Source of the DNA: Fragilariopsis cylindrus CCMP1102
Taxonomy: Eukaryota > Bacillariophyta > Bacillariophyceae > Bacillariales > Bacillariaceae
Length of the DNA stretch: 64,000 nucleotides
Direction: 5' to 3'
Assembly (NCBI GenBank): GCA_900095095.1
Contig: FMBT01000441.1
Span: forward strand, 1-64,000
Shown here: positions 21,341 to 32,728 of the stretch, one piece after another
How positions within the stretch are numbered: the first letter of the stretch is position 1
Layout: every line of letters starts with the position of its first letter
Made by a program: the position numbers and the translations under genes
Notes under the pieces: model-generated
What the model saw: only the letters and a program-made list of their open reading frames with translations
The model's database searches: none
Told to the model about the DNA's origin: nothing

Positions 21341-22702
21341 CTTTACCTTACTATATGTATAGGGTGGGTACCTGGACCGGACTTTGGGGTACTAGGTATG
21401 TGTTCTTCACACTGGAAGGTGGTAAAGGGTGTGATACAGCCTAGGACATGGGAAAATGACCAATTTGGGAAGGAATGTGACCTAGTACACACTCAAAGAG
21501 ATGAATTATCCCAAAGTAAGCACATGGGGTTGACCATATACACCAAAGGGAATATAAACTTGGCGAGCTATGGGCAGGACCATGCTAATGTGGGTGCTAA
21601 AGGGGGAAACCTGTTTTGGGGCCTAAATGACCCTTTTGGGGGCTTAGTACACCCTGACACCTTCCTAACCGCCCTAGAGCCCTAAGCAATAGTTGGACCT
21701 TGTACCCATAGGTATAATATTGAGCTCCATGTAATTTTTCAAGGTTATTAGGTCTGTATTGATGGTGCATCACGGCCTTGATTACACGCGCACTTGGCAC
21801 TTAGAGAAATTGTGTGTTTTAATAGCGATGGGTTTTGACCTGATGCACCCCAAATATATGTATGATTAGTTAGAGCAATGATAGAATCCAAAACCTTTAT
21901 GAATTAGGTTGATGCCTAGCTATTTTATTTGTGACTAAGCATACCTGGTATGGGCGCGGTAGCATCTCAAATATTTTTGCAGTATGTGCATTTTGGGTCA
22001 TTTTATGTCTATTCTATTGTTCCCCGCCCCACCACATCACCAATATGGCAAATGTTCCAGGAATTGTTGGTGTGTTGTGACCATACGCATATATGGAAGG
22101 TATCTGGGTGTTGAAACCATGGTCCAATTCCTTTTTTTGATGTTATGGCAGCCTATTTCTGAATGGTACTTTTAGGCATTGAAATATGACATGTTGGCAA
22201 AAAGGCAATGTTTGTGTTCTGGAGGCAAGAATAAGGTAAGTATGAGGGATCATGACCCTTGGTTCATCCCCTATGGGTATGAGATGGATGACTGGGTGGT
22301 ATTTTGGTGCACCATGCTGGTTCTAGAACGGAAGGAGAAGTTAAAGATCAGATGTGTAATATTTCAATATCCAAATGATACCAAACTCTACTGGAGAATT
22401 TGTGAGATTAAAATGATACCAGTCAGAATTACTTTAATCAAGTGATGATGAACCACCAGGGATGGTAGGAGGCAACTACAATGTTCTAGTATACTATAAG
22501 AATACTAGTGCACCCAGACCAGAAGGTGTTATCCTTTGCAACACTTTCAAATGAGATATATTGTTGTTCATTTTGATCAAAAATCCTGTTATTTGTGTGC
22601 CTACCACAACAGCAAAATGAATTATATTCCACAAACACAGGAAGGACTTCACTATTAAAAAATAGAGTGAATAAATAATGGAGGAAGTTCTTCCCAGATT
22701 TG
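20942..22702. repeat. 65-bp direct repeats bracketing repeat copy B
   Basis: Bases 20942-21008 and 22637-22702 share about 90 percent identity in the same orientation, including CTTCACTATTAAAAAATAGA and GAGGAAGTTCTTCCCAGATT. In the left copy, AAGAACTTC near its start is the exact inverse complement of GAAGTTCTT near its end, so each unit can fold into a hairpin. They enclose copy B of the dispersed repeat. Confidence 0.75.
21355..22640 (-). repeat. Dispersed repeat, copy B (inverted relative to copy A)
   Basis: This is the inverse-orientation counterpart of 6361-8098. Shared landmarks include GTCCAGGTA(C/T)CCACCCT (copy A sense), the CCCAAAAGGGTCATTTAGGC block, the GATGCACCATCAATACAGAC block, and GGTGGTTCATCATCACTTGA. 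Only one of the 190-bp units is present, near 22450-22640. No transposase or structural gene is seen. The similarity ends sharply near 21355 (8098 in copy A). Confidence 0.8.
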
Positions 22703-23600
22703 TTTCGGGCTGAAGCTTTTATTGTCAAAAATTTGAAGAAAAATTATAGAACCTCAAGAAGTGTTAAAGCTGTAACAAAGGATTCAGCCGGTTTTCTAAT
22801 GCAGTGTGCGCTAGGAGAAAAATTAAATTCCAGAGAGAAATCTACTCTGGACTCATTCTTTTGGAAACATCGATTTTTGTTGTGCAGCAGCTCCAGAGCT
22901 GACGTGACCGCTGAAAGCACTTCTTCTTGGACTACCCGTCCGCTCAATGGAGACAACAACAGAGACAACCACACAGAAAAAAACACAACAAACTCAATTA
23001 CCCTAACCCAGAGTAATTAGAATGGTGTCAACAACCAGACGGAACACCTGATCGTGACAAAATGCCTCTCACAGAAGAAAAGGGCAACGGAGTTTCAAAG
23101 GTCACGACCATACTATTCCAGAATTAATTTGCCGCGCACACAGGAGAGCATGACAGATAAACACACCCACACAGACAGACCACAGTTAAAACCACACGTT
23201 CGTGTCACCAACTATGGAGACCGGACACAACCATACAACGGTCAAGTCATAAGTAGAAAATTATAAAAACAGTACTTGTACTTTACAATCAATTGATACT
23301 ATGAGGGATGTACTTTAGCAGATTCAAAACAACAACTGATAGTTTTGCATTCATAACGTGGACCGCTGTTATGCAGGGCTCTTCTTTTAAAAGTGATATA
23401 TCTCCCTCACAAAAGAGACCTAATGCCCCCTCTAGCTCTTGAGAGACAGCAAAACAAACTTTTTCTCAGAGACATCTGCCTTATTTCCTTCTTACTATAA
23501 GTCCTGGCTACCTTGCATAGCCTGTGTACATACACTACTAACTGGGGCAACAAGTTTTGTGCGTGCCCTAAACAGTTGAGATCCAGCAAGTCCCCAAAAT
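22703..23600. other. Unassigned region between repeat copy B and PiggyBac remnant
   Basis: Open frames exist on both strands but none has a recognisable domain. The stretch at about 23381-23446 resembles 29941-30006 and includes a GCCCCCTCTAG...GAGAGACAGC block. The region is probably old transposon debris. Confidence 0.45.
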
Positions 23601-23604
23601 GGAA

Positions 23605-23935
23605 GGGCAGGGGTATTTAGTCAAATGACTCTTATACTGGATCCTTACAAGCATAAAGGTCATTGTGTTGTCATGGATTCTGCTTACATGAGTGATGCTA
23701 TGTGCCAAGTTGGGAGGGAAGAGTGGAGAATCAACATGGTTGGTACTTGTATAGCGGATCAATGTGGTGCCGGTCCTATTGAGAAGGCTGCTTGTAAGGT
23801 TAAAGAAATTCAAATCAATACATTTGTATGAGTCTCTTCTCTATCAACACAAGGACAAGGCGTTGACATATGCTGTTTGAGCTGGTGACAACTTTGTGAG
23901 GACCATTTCTAATTTCCATGGTACTGTTCTTTTAC
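23605..23935 (+). pseudogene. PiggyBac-type transposase fragment (DDE_Tnp_1_7)
   Basis: The frame 23625-23831 encodes KGHCVVMDSAYMSDAMCQVG, then REEWRINMVGTC, a pattern of the PiggyBac DDE domain in which an Asp is followed by the 'Y-S/M' helix and an invariant Gly-Thr. The next codons in another frame (YESLLYQHKDKALTYAV, then a TGA where Trp is expected, then AGDNFVRTISNFHGT) continue the same domain. The fragment therefore has at least one frame change and one stop. The N-terminal part and the C-terminal Cys-rich part are absent. It is a decayed DNA transposon. Confidence 0.7.
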
Positions 23936-24982
23936 TAGTATCATAATATTATATATGACTAGGTCCTAGGACATATAATATTTACATAAGGTATTATATT
24001 ATTATTTTTATTACAATAAATAAAATTTCCTTCCAAAATATCAAGACACATTGACATTGTATTCGTACAATACGTTATAATATGTACGTGTTGTAGGACG
24101 CAATAGTATGTCTTATGAAGCAGTAGGTAGGTAGTATGAATTTTCTGAGTAGTATCGCTTTCATTTTCCTGGTAGTATCGCTTTCATTTTCCTGGTCATT
24201 ATTGTTAATAATAATTATTAGTGCCCCGGGCGAATTTTAAAAATTATTAATCTTATCAACAATCGCTCCTCACTTTCCGGTCATTTAATGTATCACTTGT
24301 TGTGATACATTGATGAATAGCCCTTTTTTGTTGTTGTTATGTAAACTTGAACTTTTATCGGAATTTTGGTGTCGATGTCGTCGATCACGTGCTTCTTGTT
24401 CTCTTGCGTCAAGCAGTCTCCGATAGTAATACTGCATGATACTTTTTTTTCGCTGACACATTGCTTGTATAATTTATAATTACCATATATATAATAATAT
24501 ATAATATATTATAACCTATAGTAACTCTTCGTTCGCATACAATATTCTCTGACCTACTCGTGAAAGTTGAAGCATTTTGTATTTTGTATGAAACAATTAT
24601 CTGATTGCTATATTGGATGACCCAACACCACTAAAATTAATTAGAACAAATGTTTTTCTACTCGTGATATATCGGCATTTCGTATAGTCTAATTGTTTTT
24701 TACTACGATTAGCCAAGAATGAAAAAAAACAGTAAAAATCTTCCCTTATTCTTTCTAAAAAGTGTGTAAGTTACGGTACAATACTCGTCTCTCAAATTGT
24801 CAAACAAACATCTTTGAATCTCTCAATACCACCACCTTCACACCATAAAATTTCTTTTCTGTGTTACGAAAAGAAGATTACAACAAACAAACAACAACAA
24901 ACAAGCAAATATAAGATTTAATAACCTAACAACTTTTTTAAAACTCTCAAGAGCTCATCATACACCAACCCAAGAAAGTATC
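23936..24982. other. AT-rich intergenic region
   Basis: No gene found. It contains AT-rich dinucleotide patches (about 23940-24010 and 24470-24520), a short duplication (AGTATCGCTTTCATTTTCCT twice, near 24151 and 24173), and an A/C-rich leader just before the next ATG. The promoter of the downstream secreted protein probably lies in its last 300 bases. Confidence 0.45.
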
Positions 24983-27900
24983 ATGCGTTCTACTACTCTC
25001 CTCTTCGCCTTCGCCTTAGCAGCAGCAAGTAGTGCTTCTTCTGCATCGGCTGCTTCTGCTAGTGTTGCCAATCCGAATTGTGCATCATTAACGGTACCAA
25101 CGTTCGAAAAAACACTTGGTAATGCTGATGGTTATCCATACAATGAGGATGCAACTCAAATCATTTCACAAGATGTTGATACTGTTAGTTTCAGTGTTAG
25201 TCAATTATGGATGGAGACAGGTACACCAATGGTGGCTGTTCAATATAAAGTTGAAGCAGACGGTGTTACTGACGGTCCGGACACTGATACTGACTGGACT
25301 TGTGATATGAAAAACGACGAATCACCAGAAGGAATTGAATATGAATCCACTCAAGAATATACAGCCCAATGTGTAGAGGGATTTGCTCGAGTTGGCATTT
25401 ATGTATTTGTTGGTGGACTTGCTGATGGTCCATTTAATATTAATGCTTATGATGCATGTACCGCATTGGATGATAACTATGTCGGATATAGTATTGCCTT
25501 ACCTTGTGTACCCGTATGTGCTCCACAAGTACCTGATTGCTTCGATGGTACGTATAACAACACTCTCAATGTTCTCTTACTCATTCGCTAACCTACTCAA
25601 CTTACTCAACTCACTCACACACTCATTTACTTTCTCAACCTCATTCACTTTCCTCAACTCAAACACACAGGTCCTACGGTTTCTTTGGCCGATGTTGGTT
25701 ATGAACCTACTTGTTTATACGAAGAAACACCAATCATGACAGAAACTACAGGATTGAACGAAAACTCTGTTGAGTTCAACATCAAGAATACATGGCCAAC
25801 TGGTGCAGTTTCTGCATTGAGTATTCATTATACTAATACTGATGGTGATTATGTATGTGATACCTTCACCGACATGGAAATATTCGAGTCATCCACAGCC
25901 ATTGAAGCAATGTGTGGTGTAAATGGTATAGCTGAAGTTGGTATTCAAATCCATTCTACTGGAATTGGTTTCATTTCATCCATCAGCCATGATGAATGTA
26001 ATGTACCAACTGGTGATGATATGGGACATTGTTCGTACGAGTTTGTCATTCCTTGTAAGGACGGTCAAGTTTGTACTGATGATACACCTAGTCCATCCGC
26101 TGCGCCAACTGAAGAAGCTCCTCCTAATTGTGTTGAATTAACACAACCAATCATCGATGAGATTGAAGGTAATAATAATGTTTACACCGGTGTTGATGAA
26201 CTTGAAATCGCACCTATTACTATTATTTCTCAAAACGTTGATGCTGTTACTATTAAAGTCACTCAATCTTTTAATACCAATGGCATACCAATGATGGCCA
26301 TTGGTTATCAAGGATCAGAATCAAATGAAAAGGAATGTGATTTAGTAGCACCAGAAGGCAAAGTTGATTATAATTTTGGAATGGATATCACAGCACAATG
26401 TAATATGGGTTATGCAGTAATTCAATTGTACTTGTACGTTGGTACAAATGAATTTGTTGTTGGAGATTATGAGGCATGTACTTTACCCAATAAAGAAGAT
26501 TATGTTAAATTTAACTTGGCCGTTCCATGTACACCGTATGCAAACCAGAAACACCTGACTGCTTAGATGGTTCTATGGTCGTCCTTGCTGATATTGCACT
26601 TGAACCCGCTTGCTTGTATGAGGATATGCCAATTGTTATCAATGAAGTGTCTGATGAATACATGAATCCTAATTCTGTTGAATTTAATATTCAAAATACA
26701 TGGTCCCAATGCTGATATCTCATGTTAGCGTTAGTTACAAGGAAAAAGGATCCGGTGAATTAAAGTGCGAAACTTTTGACTTTAATGATGATGCTGAATT
26801 CATCCAAGCATCATGTGAAAATGGTATTGCAACTGTTATTGTTGAAGTCCATTCGACAGAGATTAACTATTAGCTAATCTATTGTCGCCAAACTCATGTG
26901 CCACACCAACGATCGGTACTTGCGCATACGAAATGGTTATTCCTTGTGACCCAAAGCTTGAATGTGATTATACTGATGCACCAACTGGAAACCCATCAGA
27001 ATCACCATCCGGAAGTTACTTTCCTTCCTCTGCTCCTAGTGCTACTCCAACAAAGAGTCCAGCACCATCTTCAAGTCCAACTGTTACTCCAACAACCGTC
27101 CCTACACGTGGTCCCACCGATAAGCCCACAGATGGTCCCACCGATAAGCCATCTTTAAGTCCAACTGCTACTCCAACAACCGTCCCTACACGTGGTCCTA
27201 CCGATAAGCCCACAGATGGTCCAACTGCTACTCCAACAACCGTCCCTTCAAGTGGTCCCACCGACGGTCCTACCACTACCATAAAGGACATAAAGGACTG
27301 TGTGCCATCGGATCCAATTTTGATTTCGAATGATGGAGAAACGATGTACCCATATTCACCCCTCATTATCACGTTCCAGAACACTACGCACGTATCATTC
27401 AAAGTTGAGAATTCCTTCGGTAGCACAGTCTCAAGTATCTACACCGAATACCACAAAACTGGATTATTTGGAGAGACGGAATGTGTTGAAGAAGAAAATG
27501 TTGACAAGAATTTTATACTTGATGAGGAATTCCTTGCTCAATGTACGCACAACTCGAAAATCAGTGTGGTGAATGTCTGGATGACCGATTGTAGTACTAC
27601 TACGTCATTCTTGGACCAAACTGACAAAGCAGAAATTCCACAATGTTGTCACCCTGGTGAACAATGCCGTACCGTACAATATACGTTTAAGTTGAATTGT
27701 GTCTCACCATGTATCGAAGAAGATGTCTCACGTCGTAACCTTCATGCAAGCACGGAAGGAGCACGTCGTAACCTTCATGTTCTCGCTGAGAAAATCCATG
27801 AAGATCCTGAAGCTAATGACGAAGAACAAAGTTTCTGTGTCAATGCAGATTATCCATGCGGACCAGATACTGATAATGTTCATGTCTGTCATTATTCGGC

Positions 27901-28009
27901 TCGTGATGGATACAAGACATTCTGTGTACCCGAGTCTGATTCTGACGCATTGCGATTCTATCCTAAGGATTATTGCGGTCCGTGTGTCGGTGGATACACG
28001 TCTTCTTAA
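24983..28009 (+). CDS. Secreted multidomain Cys-rich protein with duplicated module pair
   Basis: Signal peptide (MRSTTLLFAFALAAASSAS), then exon 1 to 25547, a 123-bp intron (25548-25670) and exon 2. Two module types alternate. Module A starts NCASLTVPTFEK / NCVELTQPIIDE and ends in VPDCFDG / TPDCLDG. Module B starts VSLADVGYEPTCLYEETPI / VVLADIALEPACLYEDMPI and ends YEFVIPC / YEMVIPC. The order is A-B-A-B, then a Pro/Thr/Ser linker (GPTDKPTDGPTDKP), a third related module beginning DCVPSDPI, two RRNLH motifs, and a Cys-rich end (YPCGPDTDNVHVCHYSARDG, ending CGPCVGGY). The predicted folds would be beta-rich. Three frame changes (near 26537, 26705 and 26872) each fit one lost base. A cell-surface or wall protein is an inference; no family name is certain. 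Confidence 0.75.
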
Positions 28010-28581
28010 ATCATTTACTGATTGTAAAGGAAGAAAAAAGAGTTGGGGAAATTAAGAAGAAATATTAACAAAATAACTACATATCAAAAAAAAAAAAAAA
28101 AGGGATCAATATACATTAGTCTAGAAACTTAATTTAAACACTGTATATTTTTTACCACACGATCGTCATCTTTCTATATTCTTCCTCCTTTTATGAAGTA
28201 AACGACTACGGACGCAAGCCTAAAAAATAGACATTATGCACATTATATTTATCTATGTTCTCTCATTGCTCGATTCATAACTGGTAACAAACGTATGAAT
28301 TTTGCCTGTATTGTAGCAGTGATGTTTATGACTGTCTTATTATGATTTCAAATAGATCAATATGGCGGGTCCATCCTCTCGTTTCAAAATAACCATTTAA
28401 CATGAACTGGCTGTTTATAAATCTAACTAGAATTGATAATTAATAGCAAAAACTGAGCGAACATCGTTAATGGATGGAAGACAGCGGTATGTAGATAGTA
28501 ATAAATTTTCTGCTGCACTGTGAATATACATCCATCTCTCTTCCTCCCTCTCTATTTTTAATCTCCTTATCATATATGTAT
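28010..28581. other. Convergent intergenic region
   Basis: A poly-A tract (28088-28102) follows the stop of the secreted protein. I see no gene on either strand before the end of the SGNH hydrolase gene. Confidence 0.45.
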
Positions 28582-29635
28582 TTAACATTCCCCACACGAT
28601 GGCGGACAATATTCCCACAACCTAGATCCTTTATATTTCTTCTTACATCGTTTATTCGGTTTTCTACCTACCCAATCGCAGTTTCTGTTATTCCTTCTAA
28701 AACGAAAGTTTGGATCATCAGAGCAGGATGATGAAGATGAAGATGAGATGATGGTGTAGAAGTAGATTCGTCAGGGCTATTATTGTTGTCTTCGTTGTTA
28801 CCGTCGCCGTCGCCATCCCATCAGTGCGAACAGCACAATCCCATCCTGCCAACGAACGCAGTTATTATCTGTTAATGCTGATTGTAACCAATATTCCAAT
28901 AATTGTAACCTTCCTTACTCAAATGAAGATCATCATTTGCATATAAACTCCTTGGATTACCCATTGCTACAAATGATGGATATACATCGACCATTGTGAA
29001 TTTTCCATCTGGTTCAGCATCAACAAAATAATTTCGGATCATCTCATCGTATTCACGGTAATCTTTGTGCAAATATTTTGTATCCGGTTCAGGTTTTGTA
29101 CCCATGTATATAATACGATCAACTCCATTGGCATAGATTTTTTCTACAACTTTACGAAAATCTTTGAATACTTCATCCGCATACCTATTGTAAAGATCGT
29201 TTTCACCGCATACCAATACAACTGCTGTTTTTGGCGTGTACTTGTCAATCTTCTTTGCGATCCGTTTTACCCATTGTCGACACGTCGTGCCACCTTCACC
29301 TACATTCACACTGTTTTCATAGATTTCATCTGTATTCTTCCATCTGGAAATATCGCTATCTCCAGCTATCGTTTTGTTGTAATAGTATTGTTTATTTCAA
29401 AATGCACCAATTATGTTTTTGATGCAATGGAAACGTACAGAAGGAAGGTGAGTTACGGAGAGAGTGACGATATGTTATATACTTTTTACGATTCGTGCTC
29501 GAGTCCTCGGTTCGATGACTAAAACGAAGACGACGAATAAGACTTACCAAAAATTATCTCCTTCGACGATGAAACAGAAGAAAGAACAGAAAAAACAATA
29601 CAAATAAAGATTGTCCTGGTAGAATAACTGATCAT
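28582..29635 (-). CDS. Secreted SGNH-hydrolase (GDSL-like esterase) with Cys-rich C-terminal tail
   Basis: Exon 1 starts at 29635 with a signal peptide (MISYSTRTIFICIVFSVLSS). A GTAAGT donor after KEIIF and a TAG acceptor before GGAGAT (CGATAG|CTGGAG) remove about 190 bp and join to give IIFAGDSDISRW. The four SGNH blocks are all present: GDSD (nucleophile Ser), VNVGEGGTT (Gly), VCGENDLYN (Asn), and DDLHLSKEGY (Asp-His). The likely reaction is hydrolysis of an ester, probably on an extracellular carbohydrate or lipid. A Ser/Asp linker leads to a tail with CDWVGRKPNKRC and YCPPSCGEC, a Cys pattern common at the ends of diatom secreted proteins. Frame changes near 28890 and in the linker fit single lost bases. 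Confidence 0.82.
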
Positions 29636-30456
29636 GATATTGATGTTGATGTTGATGTTGTGGGGAGCAGTTGGTTCAGGGATGGATGTGTGCAACTGAA
29701 GGAGACGAAGATTAACGGTGATTTCTACCTCTATTGGAGCCAATGGAGGAATTTTGTGAGTTCACAACACAATCAAATTTAAAGCAAGATGTCGGCATTT
29801 TTTACATGGATTTCATTCTAAATAATCCGATCGTGGCATTTTTAAAGGGCACAAGTAGTTTCATTAAATCTAAGCACCAAAGCACGAGACAACAACGACT
29901 AGATTTCATTTCAGTCATAAATGGATACGTTAGGGCCTTTTTAAGGGTTTATATTTCTCAAAAAGAGGGACTTAGCGCCCCCTCTAGAGAGACAGCGCAA
30001 CACACCCTTCATCGACAGGCGATACTGTCCGATACTAAGTACGCCACACCGTACCTATACAAATGGGGGGAGTTGTTATGAGATTTATTTTTTGAGAAAA
30101 GGGGAATTGGACTTTAAGAGCTTTTTGGATTAAACGCAAGCGCAGACCAGTACCGGTAAAGCAAATTTCTATCATGCCTAAAATACTCGCACTTCCGTTG
30201 GCACGACATCCTCGGCACTTCTTACGAGAATTTTCCTGAGAAAGCCAACGAAAATTTTACATTATTTCTTTTCACACCCAGTTAGAAACAACAACAACGT
30301 TCCTTAATCTGGCGACGGAACAATGAACATAAAGCTAATCTGTCGACAGGTTTTTAAAATCAGTTTCCCTATCTATTCCATTCTCGCACAAAACCGTTTC
30401 TACTCTACCGTTGATAATCGCGAACTAAATTCGAATGATGCTCAACAACAACAACA
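29636..30456. other. Intergenic with a degenerate dispersed repeat
   Basis: An open frame at 29734-30081 has no domain and overlaps a stretch (29941-30006) that matches 23381-23446, including CGCCCCCTCTAG...GAGAGACAGC. I treat it as repeat debris. The rest (30082-30456) is the likely promoter of the next gene. Confidence 0.45.
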
Positions 30457-31032
30457 ATGATTGCAATAACAGAAAAGAAGATTGAGAAGGAGATTAAAAA
30501 GCAACAACACAACAATAAAGATGATGATGATGGTGATGGAAAGGAAAACGAACCACTGCAACCTCCTAAATTTCATCGTGACATGAAATTGATTTGTGAT
30601 GCATTCCGTGTATCAGAATTATCAAGATATGCACTTAAGAGTTTTGATGCATCAACTCTCGAAGATTTTTGTTTAATGACAGATGAAGATTTTGCTGATT
30701 TGATTGTCACACAAGCACGGTTAGGAAAACCCATACCACCATTGCAACAACGCAAATTACGAATATTGTTATCCTGGGTCCAATCGTTGATGGCAATGAC
30801 AACAACTGCGACAACTGACTATACTACTACGTATAGGATGATACCGTATGATTGGGAAAAGAAATTTTATCATGATTTGCCCTATTTACAAAAAGAATTA
30901 CAACAATTAGGACAACCTGGACAAGGTCGTAGTACCGGTACTATGTGTACCTACTTTCCACCACCATCATCATCGAATTTGGTACTTGAATTTTTATCTT
31001 TACGATGGATATTATGTGGATTTGATAAATAA
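30457..31032 (+). CDS. Hypothetical protein with short helical domain
   Basis: 191 codons, uninterrupted. The N-terminal 35 residues are Lys/Glu/Asp-rich. A helical block follows (LICDAFRVSELSRYALKSFD, LEDFCLMTDEDFADLIVTQA, PPLQQRKLRILLSWVQSL), which is reminiscent of SAM-like or other small helical interaction domains but too weak to name. The C-terminal part has DWEKKFYHDLPYLQKELQQL. No signal peptide or TM is seen. The reading frame is good and base composition is coding-like. Confidence 0.6.
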   Translation: MIAITEKKIEKEIKKQQHNNKDDDDGDGKENEPLQPPKFHRDMKLICDAFRVSELSRYALKSFDASTLEDFCLMTDEDFADLIVTQARLGKPIPPLQQRKLRILLSWVQSLMAMTTTATTDYTTTYRMIPYDWEKKFYHDLPYLQKELQQLGQPGQGRSTGTMCTYFPPPSSSNLVLEFLSLRWILCGFDK

Positions 31033-32050
31033 GTAAAGATATTGTTATCATCATGTGGTATGATAAGAATGAATAAAAATTAGTGAATGTAGACTGTTTG
31101 TTTATTAATGTAGAATCTAATTTAAGATAGGCAGCGTACAGTAGAATATTATCCAACGGCAGTGGTATCATCAATAAAAGAACAAAAGAGTAGAGAAGAC
31201 GAATCAAGAACGCTTATACAATCACACACAAAAGAAACAATACAGTCATTCCTATTATTCTATTGAGAAAAGAAATGAAAGCACACACACACACATGTAC
31301 ACACACGTGTACCTTCAAATACAATCACGCATTACTGGTGCATATGCAGTACAATACAATTCCACACAAAACAACAGACATCAAGAGAGAAACATGAATA
31401 GGTACAAGTACAAATAAAAAACATATCTTTCGTAGATACAGCGACGTATAATATGCGTAAAAAGAAAATGATTTATATATACATACACGTACACAAACAC
31501 AGCAGCAGCCCGTAGTTGTCGAAACAGTATAATACATTATACTATATTATTATATCTCCAACGACCACTACTACTACTAGCTACAGTATCCGTGCATGTT
31601 ATTTCTATTACCTGAATGCCATCGTTTCCAAAGTCACAACGCTTCTATTGATGCCCATTACTGTAGTCTACTGTAATTGTACAGTAGAAGGTATGTATGT
31701 ACTAGCAGATACCAGTGCGGTAGGTAGGAAATGGGTAGCCTACCGCTTGCCCATGAATGATACGATCGAGTTGCAAGGGGGGAAATTATATGTGATGAAC
31801 AAGTTGAGAAACGGAGGTAGTACAGTAGTAGGATTCCGCGTGTGTGCTACGCGTGGAGCTACAAGTAAAAAGTGACGCAGAGTTTGTGCATCCGGCGAAA
31901 TTTCGTGATGGATTTTTATTTTATTTTAAATCATCAGCAGCCGAACAATACGATTACATACTTGCTTCGTAGCACAATTCATTACTTTGTACATGCTATT
32001 ATCCAACAAGCAATCGTCCACAACATCATTCATTCATTCATTCATTCATC
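31033..32050. other. Intergenic; possible small ORF end
   Basis: CA/CACA microsatellite patches lie at about 31280-31310. A plus-strand frame ending at 31875 reads KWVAYRLPMNDTIELQGGKL then VMNKLRNGGSTVVGFRVC. This is protein-like, but I cannot find its start, introns or family. Four CATT repeats precede the next ATG. Confidence 0.35.
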
Positions 32051-32728
32051 ATGAACAAGCTCTATTCTGCCCTATTTCTTCTCTCTCTTCTTCCGAGTTA
32101 TTCTCGAGGCTGGTCATTATTGTCGTCGACATCATCGTCCGGTCGTAGTACAAGTACAACTACAACTCCTACTCGTAATAATAATGATGTTGTTGTTGTT
32201 GGCGTATCAAGAGCAGATGCAATGAATAGTATTGCAACGAAATTAGTTATGATAGGAACAGCCGGTGCTACTACTGGTTTGTTGGGGGGGAAAGTTCAAG
32301 TCGTTCATGCTGATGTAACAAATAAAGTTGCTGGTACAACATCAATTCGTGCATTAGAAAGAATGAAGATAAAATTTCCAATCAAAGTATTACCACTGGT
32401 TGAAAAGAATGACTTTTTAGCTGTATATGGTGCATTGCGGGAACCGCCATTTGATTCAATACGTAAGAATGCAAAAACATTAGTATTAGGTGGTGAAGAT
32501 TTGATAGGTAGTGGTAAGGCAAATGAACTTGAAAAAAAGTATAAGAAATTAATATCATCACTAGAAAAATTGGATAATACTGCCTCAAAGGGTACAAGAA
32601 GTCCTAAACAATTTTCATCGATGCAAATGAAAGAAGAATATGATACATTATTAATTTCATTAGATGAATTTTTAAAAATAGGTATAGAAACATCACAAAT
32701 ACCAATGCAACTCCTTGAAGAACAATAA
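32051..32728 (+). CDS. Thylakoid-lumen PSII extrinsic protein, Psb31-like (PsbQ fold)
   Basis: 225 codons, uninterrupted. The N-terminus is tripartite: an ER signal peptide (LYSALFLLSLLPSYSRG) with an aromatic residue next (W), a Ser/Thr-rich plastid segment, then a Tat-like thylakoid signal (hydrophobic LVMIGTAGATTGLLGG ending VVHA). The mature part is a four-helix-bundle-like protein with FPIKVLPLVEKNDFLAVYGA, LREPPFDSIRKNAKTL and LEKKYKKLISSLEKLDN. This resembles diatom Psb31, a PsbQ-family protein that binds photosystem II and stabilises the oxygen-evolving site. Assigned from memory of the family; PsbQ' or another PsbQ-like lumenal protein remains possible. Confidence 0.65.
   Translation: MNKLYSALFLLSLLPSYSRGWSLLSSTSSSGRSTSTTTTPTRNNNDVVVVGVSRADAMNSIATKLVMIGTAGATTGLLGGKVQVVHADVTNKVAGTTSIRALERMKIKFPIKVLPLVEKNDFLAVYGALREPPFDSIRKNAKTLVLGGEDLIGSGKANELEKKYKKLISSLEKLDNTASKGTRSPKQFSSMQMKEEYDTLLISLDEFLKIGIETSQIPMQLLEEQ

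Noticed and set aside
29734-30081. 115-codon plus-strand frame
   Set aside because: Overlaps a dispersed repeat block and has no recognisable domain or coding-like composition.
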